From RGIG6919 sp045531905 (GTDB taxonomy: Bacteria; Bacillota; Clostridia; Lachnospirales; Lachnospiraceae), in contig JAZSEY010000003.1 of assembly GCA_045531905.1 (NCBI GenBank), positions 186,001 through 250,000 on the forward strand: DNA of 64,000 nt. The letters are read 5' to 3'. The translations under genes and the position numbers were made by a program. Below the pieces are notes generated by a model. It saw only the letters and a list, made by a program, of their open reading frames with translations, made no database searches and had not been told where the DNA came from. Shown in pieces: positions 56,136-64,000 of this stretch; within the stretch, counting starts at the first letter, position 1, and every line of letters starts with the position of its first letter.

Positions 56136-57635
56136 ATGTTAATCAAAATTTTAATGTTGGTTGTATTCTTCGGTTCCATGATTGGAATCGGCTTATACTG
56201 CCGCAAACATGCAACTGATGTAAATGGCTTCGTACTGGGAGGTCGTAGCGTAGGTCCATGGCTGACTGCTTTTGCGTATGGTACATCCTACTTTTCAGCC
56301 GTTATCTTTGTAGGTTACGCTGGACAGTTCGGTTGGAAGTACGGTCTTGCATCTTCCTTAATTGGTATTGGTAATGCAGTCATTGGTACGCTGCTTCCTT
56401 GGCTTATTTTAGGAAAGAAAACCCGTTTAATGTCACAAAAGTTAGAAAGTGCTACTATGCCTGAATTCTTTGGAAAACGTTTTGGTAGCAGCGCCTTAAA
56501 GATTGGTGCATCCTTCATCGTATTTATTTTCCTGATTCCATACACCGCATCTTTATACAATGGACTTTCCCGTCTATTCGGTATGGCATTTGACATTGAC
56601 TACACTGTATGTATTATTATCATGGCAATTCTGACCGCCATCTATGTTATCGCCGGAGGTTACATGGCTACTGCGATTAACGATTTTATTCAGGGTATCA
56701 TCATGTTAGTTGGTATTGTTGTTATTATTGTCGCAGTACTTAAGACACAAGGTGGTCTCGGTGCTGCAGTTGAAAGTCTGTCTCAGGTTGTTGACCCAGC
56801 AGTATCTGAAGAAGCCGGTGCATTTACGAAGGTTCTTGGCCCAGACCCAATCAACTTAATTGGTGTTGTTATTTTAACTTCGCTTGGTACTTGGGGACTT
56901 CCTCAGATGGTACAAAAGTTCTATGCAATCAAGGATGAGTCCGCAATCAAAAAGGGAACTATTATTTCTACTGTATTCTCATTGATTGTTGCCGGAGGTT
57001 GCTACTTCTTAGGTGGTTTTGGTCGTTTGTTCTCAGACAAGGTTGATGTGGCAAAGGACGGATTTGATGCAATTATTCCAGCAATGCTTTCAACACTTTC
57101 ACCAGTGTTAATCGGTTTGGTAGTGATACTCGTATTATCAGCTTCCATGTCAACACTTTCTTCTTTGGTTATGGCGTCTAGTTCAACCTTAACCATCGAC
57201 GTTATCAAAGGACATGTGATTAAAGATATGGATGAAAAGAAACAGGTATTTGTTATGCGTGTGTTAATTGCTATTTTCATCGTTATTTCTGTTGTCCTTG
57301 CTATCATCCAGTACAAGCAGAATGTAACCTTTATCGCACAGCTCATGGGTGTTTCATGGGGTGCTCTTGCTGGTTCTTTCCTTGCACCATTTATCTACGG
57401 ACTTTACTGGAAAAAGACAACAAAGGCTTCTGTTTGGGCAAGCTTTATCTTCGGTTCTGTACTGATGATTGCAAATATGCTCTTTAGAAGTTCATTCCCA
57501 ACATTGTTACAGTCACCAATCAATGCCGGTGCCTTCGCAATGATTGCAGGACTTATCATCGTGCCTATTGTAAGTTTAATTACAAAGAAGCCAGATGATA
57601 GTATTGTGGAAGAAGCGTTTTCAGCATATAAATAA
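56136..57635 (+). CDS. Sodium:solute symporter (SSS family)
   Basis: 499 residues with about 13 membrane helices. GLYCRKHATDVNGFVLGGRS and VGPWLTAFAYGTSYFSAVIF are the conserved start of the SSS fold; YVIAGGYMATAINDFIQGII is the family signature in helix 6; and SASMSTLSSLVMASSSTLT lies in helix 9, near the expected sodium site. It imports a sugar, amino acid or carboxylate with Na+; which one cannot be told. AAAAGGAGAG precedes ATG. Likely partner of the upstream acyl-CoA synthetase. Confidence 0.9.
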   Translation: MLIKILMLVVFFGSMIGIGLYCRKHATDVNGFVLGGRSVGPWLTAFAYGTSYFSAVIFVGYAGQFGWKYGLASSLIGIGNAVIGTLLPWLILGKKTRLMSQKLESATMPEFFGKRFGSSALKIGASFIVFIFLIPYTASLYNGLSRLFGMAFDIDYTVCIIIMAILTAIYVIAGGYMATAINDFIQGIIMLVGIVVIIVAVLKTQGGLGAAVESLSQVVDPAVSEEAGAFTKVLGPDPINLIGVVILTSLGTWGLPQMVQKFYAIKDESAIKKGTIISTVFSLIVAGGCYFLGGFGRLFSDKVDVAKDGFDAIIPAMLSTLSPVLIGLVVILVLSASMSTLSSLVMASSSTLTIDVIKGHVIKDMDEKKQVFVMRVLIAIFIVISVVLAIIQYKQNVTFIAQLMGVSWGALAGSFLAPFIYGLYWKKTTKASVWASFIFGSVLMIANMLFRSSFPTLLQSPINAGAFAMIAGLIIVPIVSLITKKPDDSIVEEAFSAYK

Positions 57636-57642
57636 CAAATAG

Positions 57643-57756
57643 AAAAAGCCTATACAAGGACTGTTCTCACTTACTGCGCCTCGCAGTGGTACATAGGATT
57701 GCACATTACGCAATCCAAGTACCAGCGGGCACAGATGTCCTTGGATAGGCTTTTTT
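57643..57756. terminator. Structured terminator-like element (H4-type copy B)
   Basis: Outer stem AAAAAGCCTAT-CAAGGAC with GTCCTTGGATAGGCTTTTT; then CTGCGCC/GGCACAG, CGC/GCG, GGTAC/GTACC, an ATA/AA internal loop and GGATTGC/GCAATCC. It lies between convergent genes, 8 nt after the symporter stop, and overlaps the stop codon of the zinc-ribbon gene. It is a gapless homolog of copy A at 30626-30745. Confidence 0.87.
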
Positions 57757-58192
57757 ATTTTCCGCTAATTGTTTCTAATACTCTTAAAAAGGTCTCAGAA
57801 TCCAATACATCATGCAAATATAACAACATCGGCTCAAACCAATCCTCTGTATGGGTTTTCATCAACTCAGTTTTGTATCGTTGCAAATATGCATCATTTA
57901 AACTATTCGTATTATGCTTCGTACTCATACTATTTTGTTCCGCAACAATCTCTTCACTTGATGCTGCATATTCCTGCATTCTTTTTAGTTCCATTGAGTT
58001 GCGAACCGCATCCCTAAGTGATTTCGCCTCGCCCTGTGGCTGATGAATCTTACGTTCTTCTGTTATACTTTCTCCCGTTTGCGACATACTGTCAGTGACT
58101 CCTAATAATACACCAGTCATAGCACAATGTGGACATTCAACAAATTTGTCCTTATCATAATAATGTGCTCTTTTACATCTAGTCATATTCAT
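57755..58192 (-). CDS. Small zinc-ribbon-type protein, last gene of the FHA operon
   Basis: 145 residues from the ATG at 58192 (GGGGAT upstream). The N-terminus TRCKRAHYYDKDKFVECPHC has a Cys/His...CPHC layout suited to a zinc ribbon. Similar starts are frequent in Lachnospiraceae proteins encoded near FHA and kinase genes (from memory). The rest is helical with a Ser/Glu/Met-rich middle and DWFEPMLLYLHDVLDSETFL at the end; no known domain. It lies 50 nt after the receiver-LytTR-FHA gene. Confidence 0.75.
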   Translation of the reverse strand: MNMTRCKRAHYYDKDKFVECPHCAMTGVLLGVTDSMSQTGESITEERKIHQPQGEAKSLRDAVRNSMELKRMQEYAASSEEIVAEQNSMSTKHNTNSLNDAYLQRYKTELMKTHTEDWFEPMLLYLHDVLDSETFLRVLETISGK

Positions 58193-58242
58193 AATTTTAT
58201 CCCCATCCATACTTCTTTTTTGATGTCACATGCTATCATTTT

Positions 58243-59283
58243 CTAGCCTAATTTAAACACATGCCCTGCTTGACCTAAAGAAAACATATCTCCTGACCTT
58301 AGTATTATCGTCTGATTCATTTTCATATGTCCAACTCCGTCTACAAAAACACTGTTTCCTGATATATTGGACAATTCATATTCTTCGTCCCTTTTATGAT
58401 ATACCAACAAGCAATGCTGCCTGCTGATATCTACATCAGAAAGTATAAAATCAGCCAACTCATCATCTCTGCCAAATACAATTTTTACTTCTGGCTGAAT
58501 ATGAACAATTACTCCTGCAAATTTCCCAGAGATACCAATAACTGATCCACTCTCCTTACAGAAAGCATTTTTCATATTGATAGATTTTCTTCGAACATCA
58601 TTATATAATCCTCTGGATTTTAACATTAAGTAATATTTACGACTTATGGGCAGTTGCTTGCCATGAATACTCAATTCCTCTCGCGTCAATTTTTCTATCA
58701 AAATCTCATTTACCAAAAATGACTGATGACAACGTATAAACCCCCTGCTGGACAATTCCATTTCTAACTTATCCATTTTTTCATAAAATCTTATCGTCTC
58801 ACCTTCACAATGTGCAATAATCACTCTGACATCACTTTCAAAATAATATACTTTTTCCAAATTCAGCCTTTTTAAACTTCCTGACACAACGACATTGTAA
58901 AATGAATTTTTCATTCTCCAGTCTTTAATATATCGTAATAACAATTCTTGAAACAAGTCATGTCCCACCGGTTTTACCATATATGCATACACATTTTCTA
59001 AATTTCCCTCATATACCAATTTGGGTGAATCGGCTAATAAAATAATACTAGTATCAGGAAACTTTTCTCTCACACACTGCATCCTTTGCGTAGCTAAATC
59101 TCCACCAAATGAAATTGAAAGATATAACAAATCAAGATTATCTTCTTCACTTTGACGCATTTCATCTACGGATGCGTATGTGGAAACATGATACCGAATC
59201 TCATCATGGGTTGCTTTCCGAATCAGTCCTTCTATGTATTTTGCATTTTCCACATTTTCATCGCAAATACCTATGTGTAACAT
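58243..59283 (-). CDS. Degenerate receiver-LytTR-FHA fusion regulator
   Basis: 346 residues from the ATG at 59283 (GGAGGTG upstream). Three domains: an N-terminal receiver (about 1-115), a LytTR DNA-binding domain (about 130-225, with LEKVYYFESDVRVIIAHCEG and FIRCHQSFLVN) and a C-terminal FHA domain (about 255-345, with VFGRDDELADFIL and DISRQHCLL). The receiver keeps the acidic pair (CDE) and the Lys in KPVGHDL, but the acceptor Asp is Ser56 (LYLSI). It therefore should not be phosphorylated in the normal way. FHA domains bind phosphothreonine. The linkage of LytTR to FHA suggests transcription controlled by phosphothreonine binding; this is inference. Confidence 0.88.
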   Translation of the reverse strand: MLHIGICDENVENAKYIEGLIRKATHDEIRYHVSTYASVDEMRQSEEDNLDLLYLSISFGGDLATQRMQCVREKFPDTSIILLADSPKLVYEGNLENVYAYMVKPVGHDLFQELLLRYIKDWRMKNSFYNVVVSGSLKRLNLEKVYYFESDVRVIIAHCEGETIRFYEKMDKLEMELSSRGFIRCHQSFLVNEILIEKLTREELSIHGKQLPISRKYYLMLKSRGLYNDVRRKSINMKNAFCKESGSVIGISGKFAGVIVHIQPEVKIVFGRDDELADFILSDVDISRQHCLLVYHKRDEEYELSNISGNSVFVDGVGHMKMNQTIILRSGDMFSLGQAGHVFKLG

Positions 59284-59301
59284 ATTACACACCTCCACCA
59301 C

Positions 59302-59649
59302 TTACATTAGCAGAATATCAATGCCCGATACTCCAATTGTGATTACCGTCCCTGGAGATAACTCATAGATTTTTTCTGCTTGCAATCGCTCGCCCGAAGA
59401 CAAGTATGTCCCATTATTAGAATAATCCGTTACTTGATACTGTGTCTTTTCCCAGTTATATGATACTGTGCAATGCTTTCTACTTATCCACGAGGCTGAT
59501 AGCACTAAATTACTGGCATTAGGGTCCCGTCCTATTACTAATGACTCATCTTTGCATAATTCTATCAGTGCATTCGCATATTTCCCCGATAATATCTTTA
59601 CAAAACCACCAACATATTCATTCTCTTTTTGTATTTTTTTCTCATTCAC
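59302..59649 (-). CDS. Stand-alone FHA domain protein
   Basis: 115 residues, almost wholly one FHA domain. The phosphothreonine-binding residues are present: LVIGRDPNASNLVL, WISRKHCTVSY and TDYSNNGTYLSSG (Gly-Arg, Ser-Arg-x-His and Asn-Asn-Gly). The start is 3 nt after the stop of the large secreted protein gene, and the stop is 18 nt before the next start, so it is firmly inside the operon. Ligand unknown; a partner would be a Thr-phosphorylated protein. Confidence 0.88.
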   Translation of the reverse strand: MNEKKIQKENEYVGGFVKILSGKYANALIELCKDESLVIGRDPNASNLVLSASWISRKHCTVSYNWEKTQYQVTDYSNNGTYLSSGERLQAEKIYELSPGTVITIGVSGIDILLM

Positions 59650-59652
59650 TAA

Positions 59653-62600
59653 TCAACGACTTCCTTTTTTGATATTACTATACATACTCTTATAGGTTTT
59701 CCCTTTTACTTTTTTATAGGCAACCACCTTATAATAATACTTTTTCCCCTTTTTTGCTTTTCTGTCATAATAGATGCAAAGTTTCTTATTCTTTATAGTG
59801 GCAAGTTTTTTGTAGACTCCCTTTTTAGATGTTGCCCTATACACTTCATATCCTGTACAATTCGTCACTTTTTTCCATTTTAGTTTGACAGTCTTTCCAC
59901 TTTTCTTGGCAGATAAAAGTTTTGTAGTTTTAGGAACAATTTGAAATTGTTTTTTTACAGTCCCATTATAATTTCCTTTAAAACGATATGTAATCGTAGC
60001 CACACCAATCAGTTTATTGTTTTTGTATGATATGCTGTAATCGCTTCCTGCTTTTGGTTGCAAATAAATTATTTTACCGTTGAATTTGTATTTCAATCTA
60101 AATGCAGTTGACAGTTTAATTTTTTTACCGGTATATGCAGTCTTGTATATTTTTCCATCATCACCTTTTAACTGTTTCGACAATCCAGATACTTTGTAAG
60201 GTTCAATCTTAAATGTACAAGTCTTACTGCCCTGATATTTTCCTAATCCTGTTACGGTTATAGTTGCTATTCCTACATTAACGTTATTGTCATAGGCAAC
60301 TAAATAATCGACACCCTGAATAAGACTTTTACCCGCATGCGTCACATGGACAGCTGGCATTAATCCTTCGCTACAATATGTTTGTACAGGAATTTCAGAG
60401 ACTGTACTCTCCTCTATGCGAAATATATCTATATCCGGCAACTGTGCTTCTGTAGTTTCGTCTGCTGTCGATGCCTCGGTATTGACTTCAATACTAGTAG
60501 AAGCCGTCGTCTCTTCTGTATCAACTTCACTACTATCTTCCTCTGTTGGCACAATTTGAATTGTCGCCTCTGTTGTTATGGCCTCGATTTCTTCTATCTT
60601 TTTATCTGTGCACACAGTACCAGCCTGTGACCAATACTCTGATTCCAAGTCCAAAACAATTACAGGACAAATTCCAATATATGCACCATAACCCGAAACA
60701 AAGTCATCCTGTTCTACATTTCGATTCATAAAACTAGTTGTAGACGTTGCCCCTTTTGCAATTGCATATGTACTAATACCATGCGTATTACTGGTATCTG
60801 GTCTTAATGTCGTTCTCAGTGCAAAACCATAGTCATATGCAGCACGTGATTTTACAGCATGTGTAATATCCGATTTTTCTAATACAAAAACTAGATCTGG
60901 ATTTTCATCTTCTGCTGCTGTTCCTACCCAAGAATTGGCACCAGTCGTATGATATGTAATATTGGTGTTCTGTGGAACAAGTGCCCCTTTTTCTTCTGTA
61001 GTAAAGGCAAAATCTAAAAATCCTTTATCAGCGTAATCTTTTCCAGCAATATTATTATCTGTTCCATAACCGTTTAACCAGCTTCTCAAGGTACTTTGCT
61101 TCCACAAAACAGATTCCTCTGTGCTCGCCTCATGAAAACAATTCACATCTAATGTTTTATCTGATAACAATAATACTTGATTATCTTCTATCTTCAATAC
61201 TCGCCACTTAATTGGCTCCCAACGGAAATAATGATATCTGATATCCTCGGTCCATTGATAATATCTTATATTTTTTTGCATGGCTTCTTCTACTCGACGG
61301 TATCGTACGCCATCTATAATCACATCTCCATTTGCATCCCATTCCGTTGCATTGGATAACGTGTTATAGATTTCATCTGAAACAACCAAACTATCTTCCT
61401 CTATCAACTCCGACTTCGTAACATATGTATAATTATCAAACATTTTCTGTGTAACCACCTCTGCCTGTGGATAATTACCATACCAGACACAGTCGTATGT
61501 TACGCTTTGTCCACTTGCTAGCGTTGTATCTTCCACTACAGTAGGTCTCTTTAACTGATACTCATTATCTGTAACACGTCCCGTATTTTCAATACTGGCA
61601 TCTGTACCATCAGAACATATTGTTCCTGCCACCTGCCAACAGGATGCGTCTGAAAGGTTCAAATTCAATGCCACACGAACACCTTTTACATTCTGCGCCC
61701 TTGTTTCAAACCATGCACCGTTGTAATCGATTGACATGGAGCGAGTCGAAGTATTTCCATTAGAACGCAACCACCAATTACAGCTACTATTTCCTTCCCC
61801 CAATTCGTAATAGGTAATTCCCATCGCCTTGGCATATGTACTACTACCACATATCCGCGCCTCATCTTTTACTTGATCATCAAATACAAAACCAAAGTCC
61901 TCCGCTGTTTCACTTGCAGAAATTTCTCTTTCTGACAACAAAAACAGCCTATCCTCAGTATCATTTCCTGTATGTACAAACCATGATTTTAAAGCTGTTA
62001 ATTGCTTCAATTTTGTTAATTGAATAAGCGTCTGTTCTTGCGAGTTAAATGCACAATCCATGAAATTATACTCTGCATATGTACTATCATCTCCTGTGGC
62101 ATATCCATTCATCCAATACCGAAGGTCACAATTTTCCCAATAATTGTCCGCATCGTTACTTTGACTATCCAACAAACTTCTTGGTCTTGAGTCTAGGCAA
62201 ATATCTGACAACAGTAATGCATTATTTCCATCAACCTTTAGCACTCTCCATTTGATAGGCTGGTATTGAAAGTAATGATATGTACTAGCATCTTCCCATT
62301 TATAATATGCATCATTTGCCACAAGAGCATCACTGTTATTAATAGCCGCTGCATCACCTCTAAGCACACGTCGATATTTTAAGCCATCTATTTCGATGTC
62401 TCCCCTCGCATCCCAATCCGTTGCTGTCTGTAATTTTTCATATACACCGTCATCTACAATTAGGTCGCCATTCTGAAGATACTTTTTCTCCACAGCTGTA
62501 TAATTTGCATATATGTCAACGCTAACCACCTCTGCTTGAGGATAATTTCCAAAATAGATACAATCCCAAGATACCTTTTGCCCGGCTTCCATAGCAGAAT

Positions 62601-62760
62601 CTTTTGCCATACGAGGGTTAGATATCCCCCATTTTGCACTGGCATTTTCCTCTGCTACCACGGACATGAATGTCTGCCCGGCAAACACATTACTAACAAT
62701 CAATGTTAACGTTAAAAATATGGCAACTATTTTATTGGTATTCAGCTTTTCTTTTCGCAT
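59653..62760 (-). CDS. Large secreted protein with two DUF6273-like domains, Ig-like and Fn3 domains
   Basis: 1035 residues with a signal peptide (about 1-28). Two homologous regions start near residues 65 and 425 (WDCIYFGNYPQAEVV and YDCVWYGNYPQAEVV). Each ends in a block with IKWRVLKxxxNxxLLLSD, then SWL/YWMNGY and WWLRS-type segments, the pattern of DUF6273. A Thr/Glu/Ser linker follows (about 755-805), then two beta domains (DYLVAYDNNVNVGIATITVT) and a C-terminal Fn3 (GKTVKLKWKKVTNCTGYEVY). No wall-anchor motif is evident. Its placement between a membrane pseudokinase and an FHA protein suggests the operon's output or sensor at the cell surface. Confidence 0.85.
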   Translation of the reverse strand: MRKEKLNTNKIVAIFLTLTLIVSNVFAGQTFMSVVAEENASAKWGISNPRMAKDSAMEAGQKVSWDCIYFGNYPQAEVVSVDIYANYTAVEKKYLQNGDLIVDDGVYEKLQTATDWDARGDIEIDGLKYRRVLRGDAAAINNSDALVANDAYYKWEDASTYHYFQYQPIKWRVLKVDGNNALLLSDICLDSRPRSLLDSQSNDADNYWENCDLRYWMNGYATGDDSTYAEYNFMDCAFNSQEQTLIQLTKLKQLTALKSWFVHTGNDTEDRLFLLSEREISASETAEDFGFVFDDQVKDEARICGSSTYAKAMGITYYELGEGNSSCNWWLRSNGNTSTRSMSIDYNGAWFETRAQNVKGVRVALNLNLSDASCWQVAGTICSDGTDASIENTGRVTDNEYQLKRPTVVEDTTLASGQSVTYDCVWYGNYPQAEVVTQKMFDNYTYVTKSELIEEDSLVVSDEIYNTLSNATEWDANGDVIIDGVRYRRVEEAMQKNIRYYQWTEDIRYHYFRWEPIKWRVLKIEDNQVLLLSDKTLDVNCFHEASTEESVLWKQSTLRSWLNGYGTDNNIAGKDYADKGFLDFAFTTEEKGALVPQNTNITYHTTGANSWVGTAAEDENPDLVFVLEKSDITHAVKSRAAYDYGFALRTTLRPDTSNTHGISTYAIAKGATSTTSFMNRNVEQDDFVSGYGAYIGICPVIVLDLESEYWSQAGTVCTDKKIEEIEAITTEATIQIVPTEEDSSEVDTEETTASTSIEVNTEASTADETTEAQLPDIDIFRIEESTVSEIPVQTYCSEGLMPAVHVTHAGKSLIQGVDYLVAYDNNVNVGIATITVTGLGKYQGSKTCTFKIEPYKVSGLSKQLKGDDGKIYKTAYTGKKIKLSTAFRLKYKFNGKIIYLQPKAGSDYSISYKNNKLIGVATITYRFKGNYNGTVKKQFQIVPKTTKLLSAKKSGKTVKLKWKKVTNCTGYEVYRATSKKGVYKKLATIKNKKLCIYYDRKAKKGKKYYYKVVAYKKVKGKTYKSMYSNIKKGSR

Positions 62761-62770
62761 ATGTTATCCC

Positions 62771-64000
62771 TCAATCTTCAATGATAATTAGTTCTGTGCT
62801 TTCTTCTGACGTCTTTTCTTCTTCCGTAGTCTTTTTCTCTTCTGTCGTCTTTTCTTCCTCAGTGGTCTTTTTCTCTTCTGTCGTCTTTTCTTCCTCAGTA
62901 GTCTTCTTCTCTTCTGTAGTCTTTTCTTTCTCAGTACTCTTCTTTTTTTTCTTTTTTCTTTCCTCTGTAGTATCCTGCTCTGTTATGTCCTCAGTAGTAA
63001 CATCATTTATTTCACGTTCTGTTCCTGTCGTTGTAATTGATTTCTCTACCACTACCACAGATATACTCATGCCTTCTGAAATCACCGTTCCACACGGAAT
63101 ATTCTGGCTTAATATAGTTCCCTCATCCAATTCATCTGCTGTAATAACTTTGACCTTCTGAAGAGTAACACCTAGTGATTTTGCTATGTTGGAAGCCTCT
63201 TGCACAGTTAATCCAACCATATCGGGCACTTGCCGATACTGACTGACATCTGTACCAAACACCCTCTGCTTATTTTGTCCAATCTCAGCAAACAATAGGT
63301 ATAAAACACATATAATTGATATCACACTGCATATCAAAATCAACTTCAAACACGATGACGCTTTTGAAAAAAGACTATATTTAGATACTGGATTCTTTTC
63401 TCCTCTGTGTTCCCGTAATTCTGCTAAAAATTGTTCCATCGTCATTGTTCTCTCTGACGCATCGCACTGCAATGCATGTATAATGGCAGCATCTACTGAC
63501 GGCGAAACATGAATCCCATACAACGACGGTCTTTTTAGCGTATCTGCACCAATACGGTCAATAGACTCGTCTGGCAATTCTCCAGTAATCATTCGATATA
63601 AGGTTGCCGCAAGAGCATAAACATCTGTCCAGGTTCCCTGATTTCCACCACTGCGGTACTGTTCTTCTGGTGCATAGCCTGGTTTTACAATGACAGACAA
63701 ACTTTTTGTCGTTCCAATTGTAGCAGTTCTGGCTGCTCCAAAATTCATGAGTTTGATATCGTTTTGTATGGTAATAAAGATATTATCAGGTGCAATATTA
63801 CGATGAATAATACCCTGTGCATGCACCTTACATAATGCCTCTCCCACAGAAAATACAATCTGCAATGCCCGATTAACATCTATTCGTCCTTCTCTACTAA
63901 GATACTCCTCCAAGGTCTCACCTTCCAAATATTCCATCACAATGTATGCTGTCATATTGGCTTCAAAGGCATCATATATCTGTACAATACCATTAATATC
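62771..64000 (-). CDS. PASTA-domain membrane pseudokinase (partial, N-terminus beyond the window)
   Basis: The frame is open to the window edge, so the start lies outside. It shows the C-terminal part of a Hanks-type Ser/Thr kinase (TAYIVMEYLEGETLEEYLSR onward). The catalytic loop reads IIHRNIAPDNIFI and the metal loop KLMNFGAA, so the Asp of both HRD and DFG is Asn. APE-region and helix residues (PGYAPEEQY, GTWTDVYALAATLYRMITGE) are kept. A membrane helix, one PASTA domain (VPDMVGLTVQEASNIAKSLG) and a Lys/Thr/Glu repeat tail follow. Catalysis is unlikely; a binding or scaffold role is inferred. It lies 10 nt before the secreted protein gene. Confidence 0.9.
   Translation of the reverse strand, partial: DINGIVQIYDAFEANMTAYIVMEYLEGETLEEYLSREGRIDVNRALQIVFSVGEALCKVHAQGIIHRNIAPDNIFITIQNDIKLMNFGAARTATIGTTKSLSVIVKPGYAPEEQYRSGGNQGTWTDVYALAATLYRMITGELPDESIDRIGADTLKRPSLYGIHVSPSVDAAIIHALQCDASERTMTMEQFLAELREHRGEKNPVSKYSLFSKASSCLKLILICSVISIICVLYLLFAEIGQNKQRVFGTDVSQYRQVPDMVGLTVQEASNIAKSLGVTLQKVKVITADELDEGTILSQNIPCGTVISEGMSISVVVVEKSITTTGTEREINDVTTEDITEQDTTEERKKKKKKSTEKEKTTEEKKTTEEEKTTEEKKTTEEEKTTEEKKTTEEEKTSEESTELIIIED
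62795..62960 (-). repeat. In-frame TTEEKKTTEEEK repeat in the pseudokinase tail
   Basis: A 36-nt unit coding for TTEEKKTTEEEK repeats about three to four times at the 3' end of the pseudokinase gene, on the extracellular side after the PASTA domain. Probably a flexible, wall-spanning linker; length variation between strains would be expected. Confidence 0.75.

Noticed and set aside
62703..63161. Plus-strand Ser/Val/Phe-rich 152-codon frame
   Set aside because: It is the antisense of the Lys/Thr/Glu repeat tail of the pseudokinase gene, so it is a composition artefact.

Overview
The window reads as a chromosomal segment of a spore-forming, low-to-moderate-GC member of the Clostridia, most likely family Lachnospiraceae. 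The evidence is the gene mix: sporulation genes (spoIID, a SpoIIQ-like gene, spoIIR, gerA/gerB/gerC-type germinant receptor genes, a SPOCS/LysM coat-type protein), cellobiose phosphorylase, glycogen phosphorylase and 4-alpha-glucanotransferase. Cell-surface proteins with Thr/Glu-rich linkers and BspA-type leucine-rich repeats, strong GGAGG ribosome binding sites and an ileS T-box fit as well. No phage, IS element, tRNA, rRNA or CRISPR array was seen.

Layout. 1-6.7 kb: minus-strand wall and housekeeping genes (LysM/G5/M23 peptidase, flavin reductase-like protein, amidase, GIY-YIG protein, HD hydrolase, lipoprotein, SGNH hydrolase), with two long imperfect palindromes. 6.8-10.6 kb: plus-strand mutarotase and cellobiose phosphorylase. 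10.6-13 kb: a tandem hairpin repeat, a 31-codon membrane peptide gene, a membrane protein, an XRE regulator and a PerR-like gene with a perfect palindromic operator. 13-16.5 kb: spoIIQ-like, L,D-transpeptidase and spoIID. 16.5-26 kb: glycogen phosphorylase (its PLP lysine reads as threonine), an LTA-synthase-like enzyme, ileS behind a T-box, and pncB. 26.3-30.6 kb: a plus-strand run malQ-plsC-unknown-ddl-DUF1934. 30.9-38.7 kb: two tandem LuxR-type regulators between two large surface proteins that share a C-terminal module. 38.8-44.7 kb: ispE, gntR, gerA, a gerB-gerC fusion, and spoIIR. 44.7-49.8 kb: acetyltransferase, unknown protein, fba, M18 aminopeptidase, membrane protein and a decayed fruK remnant. 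49.8-57.6 kb: SPOCS/LysM protein, hybrid histidine kinase, acyl-CoA synthetase and a sodium:solute symporter. 57.7-64 kb: a tightly packed minus-strand operon with a PASTA pseudokinase, a secreted DUF6273-type protein, an FHA protein, a receiver-LytTR-FHA fusion and a small zinc-ribbon protein.

Two observations stand out. First, five intergenic elements (25-482, 4469-4695, 30626-30745, 42827-43206, 57643-57756) are self-complementary over 110-460 nt. Although most of their sequence differs, they share one core: a short stem, an asymmetric (A)TA/AA internal loop and an apical stem, with compensatory changes between copies. I know of no described family that matches. Second, in the 57.7-64 kb operon both signalling proteins have lost the residues needed for phosphotransfer: the kinase has HRN and NFG in place of HRD and DFG, and the receiver lacks its acceptor Asp. 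The phosphothreonine-reading FHA domains are kept. This suggests a signalling locus that works by binding rather than catalysis, or that reads phosphorylation made elsewhere.

Smaller points include the GerB-GerC fusion with an internal lipobox, an SD-sequestering hairpin before spoIID, a type I toxin-like small gene with matching 5'/3' complementarity, and several palindromic operator candidates. All functional calls come from reading the sequence and from memory of protein families; no database search was run.
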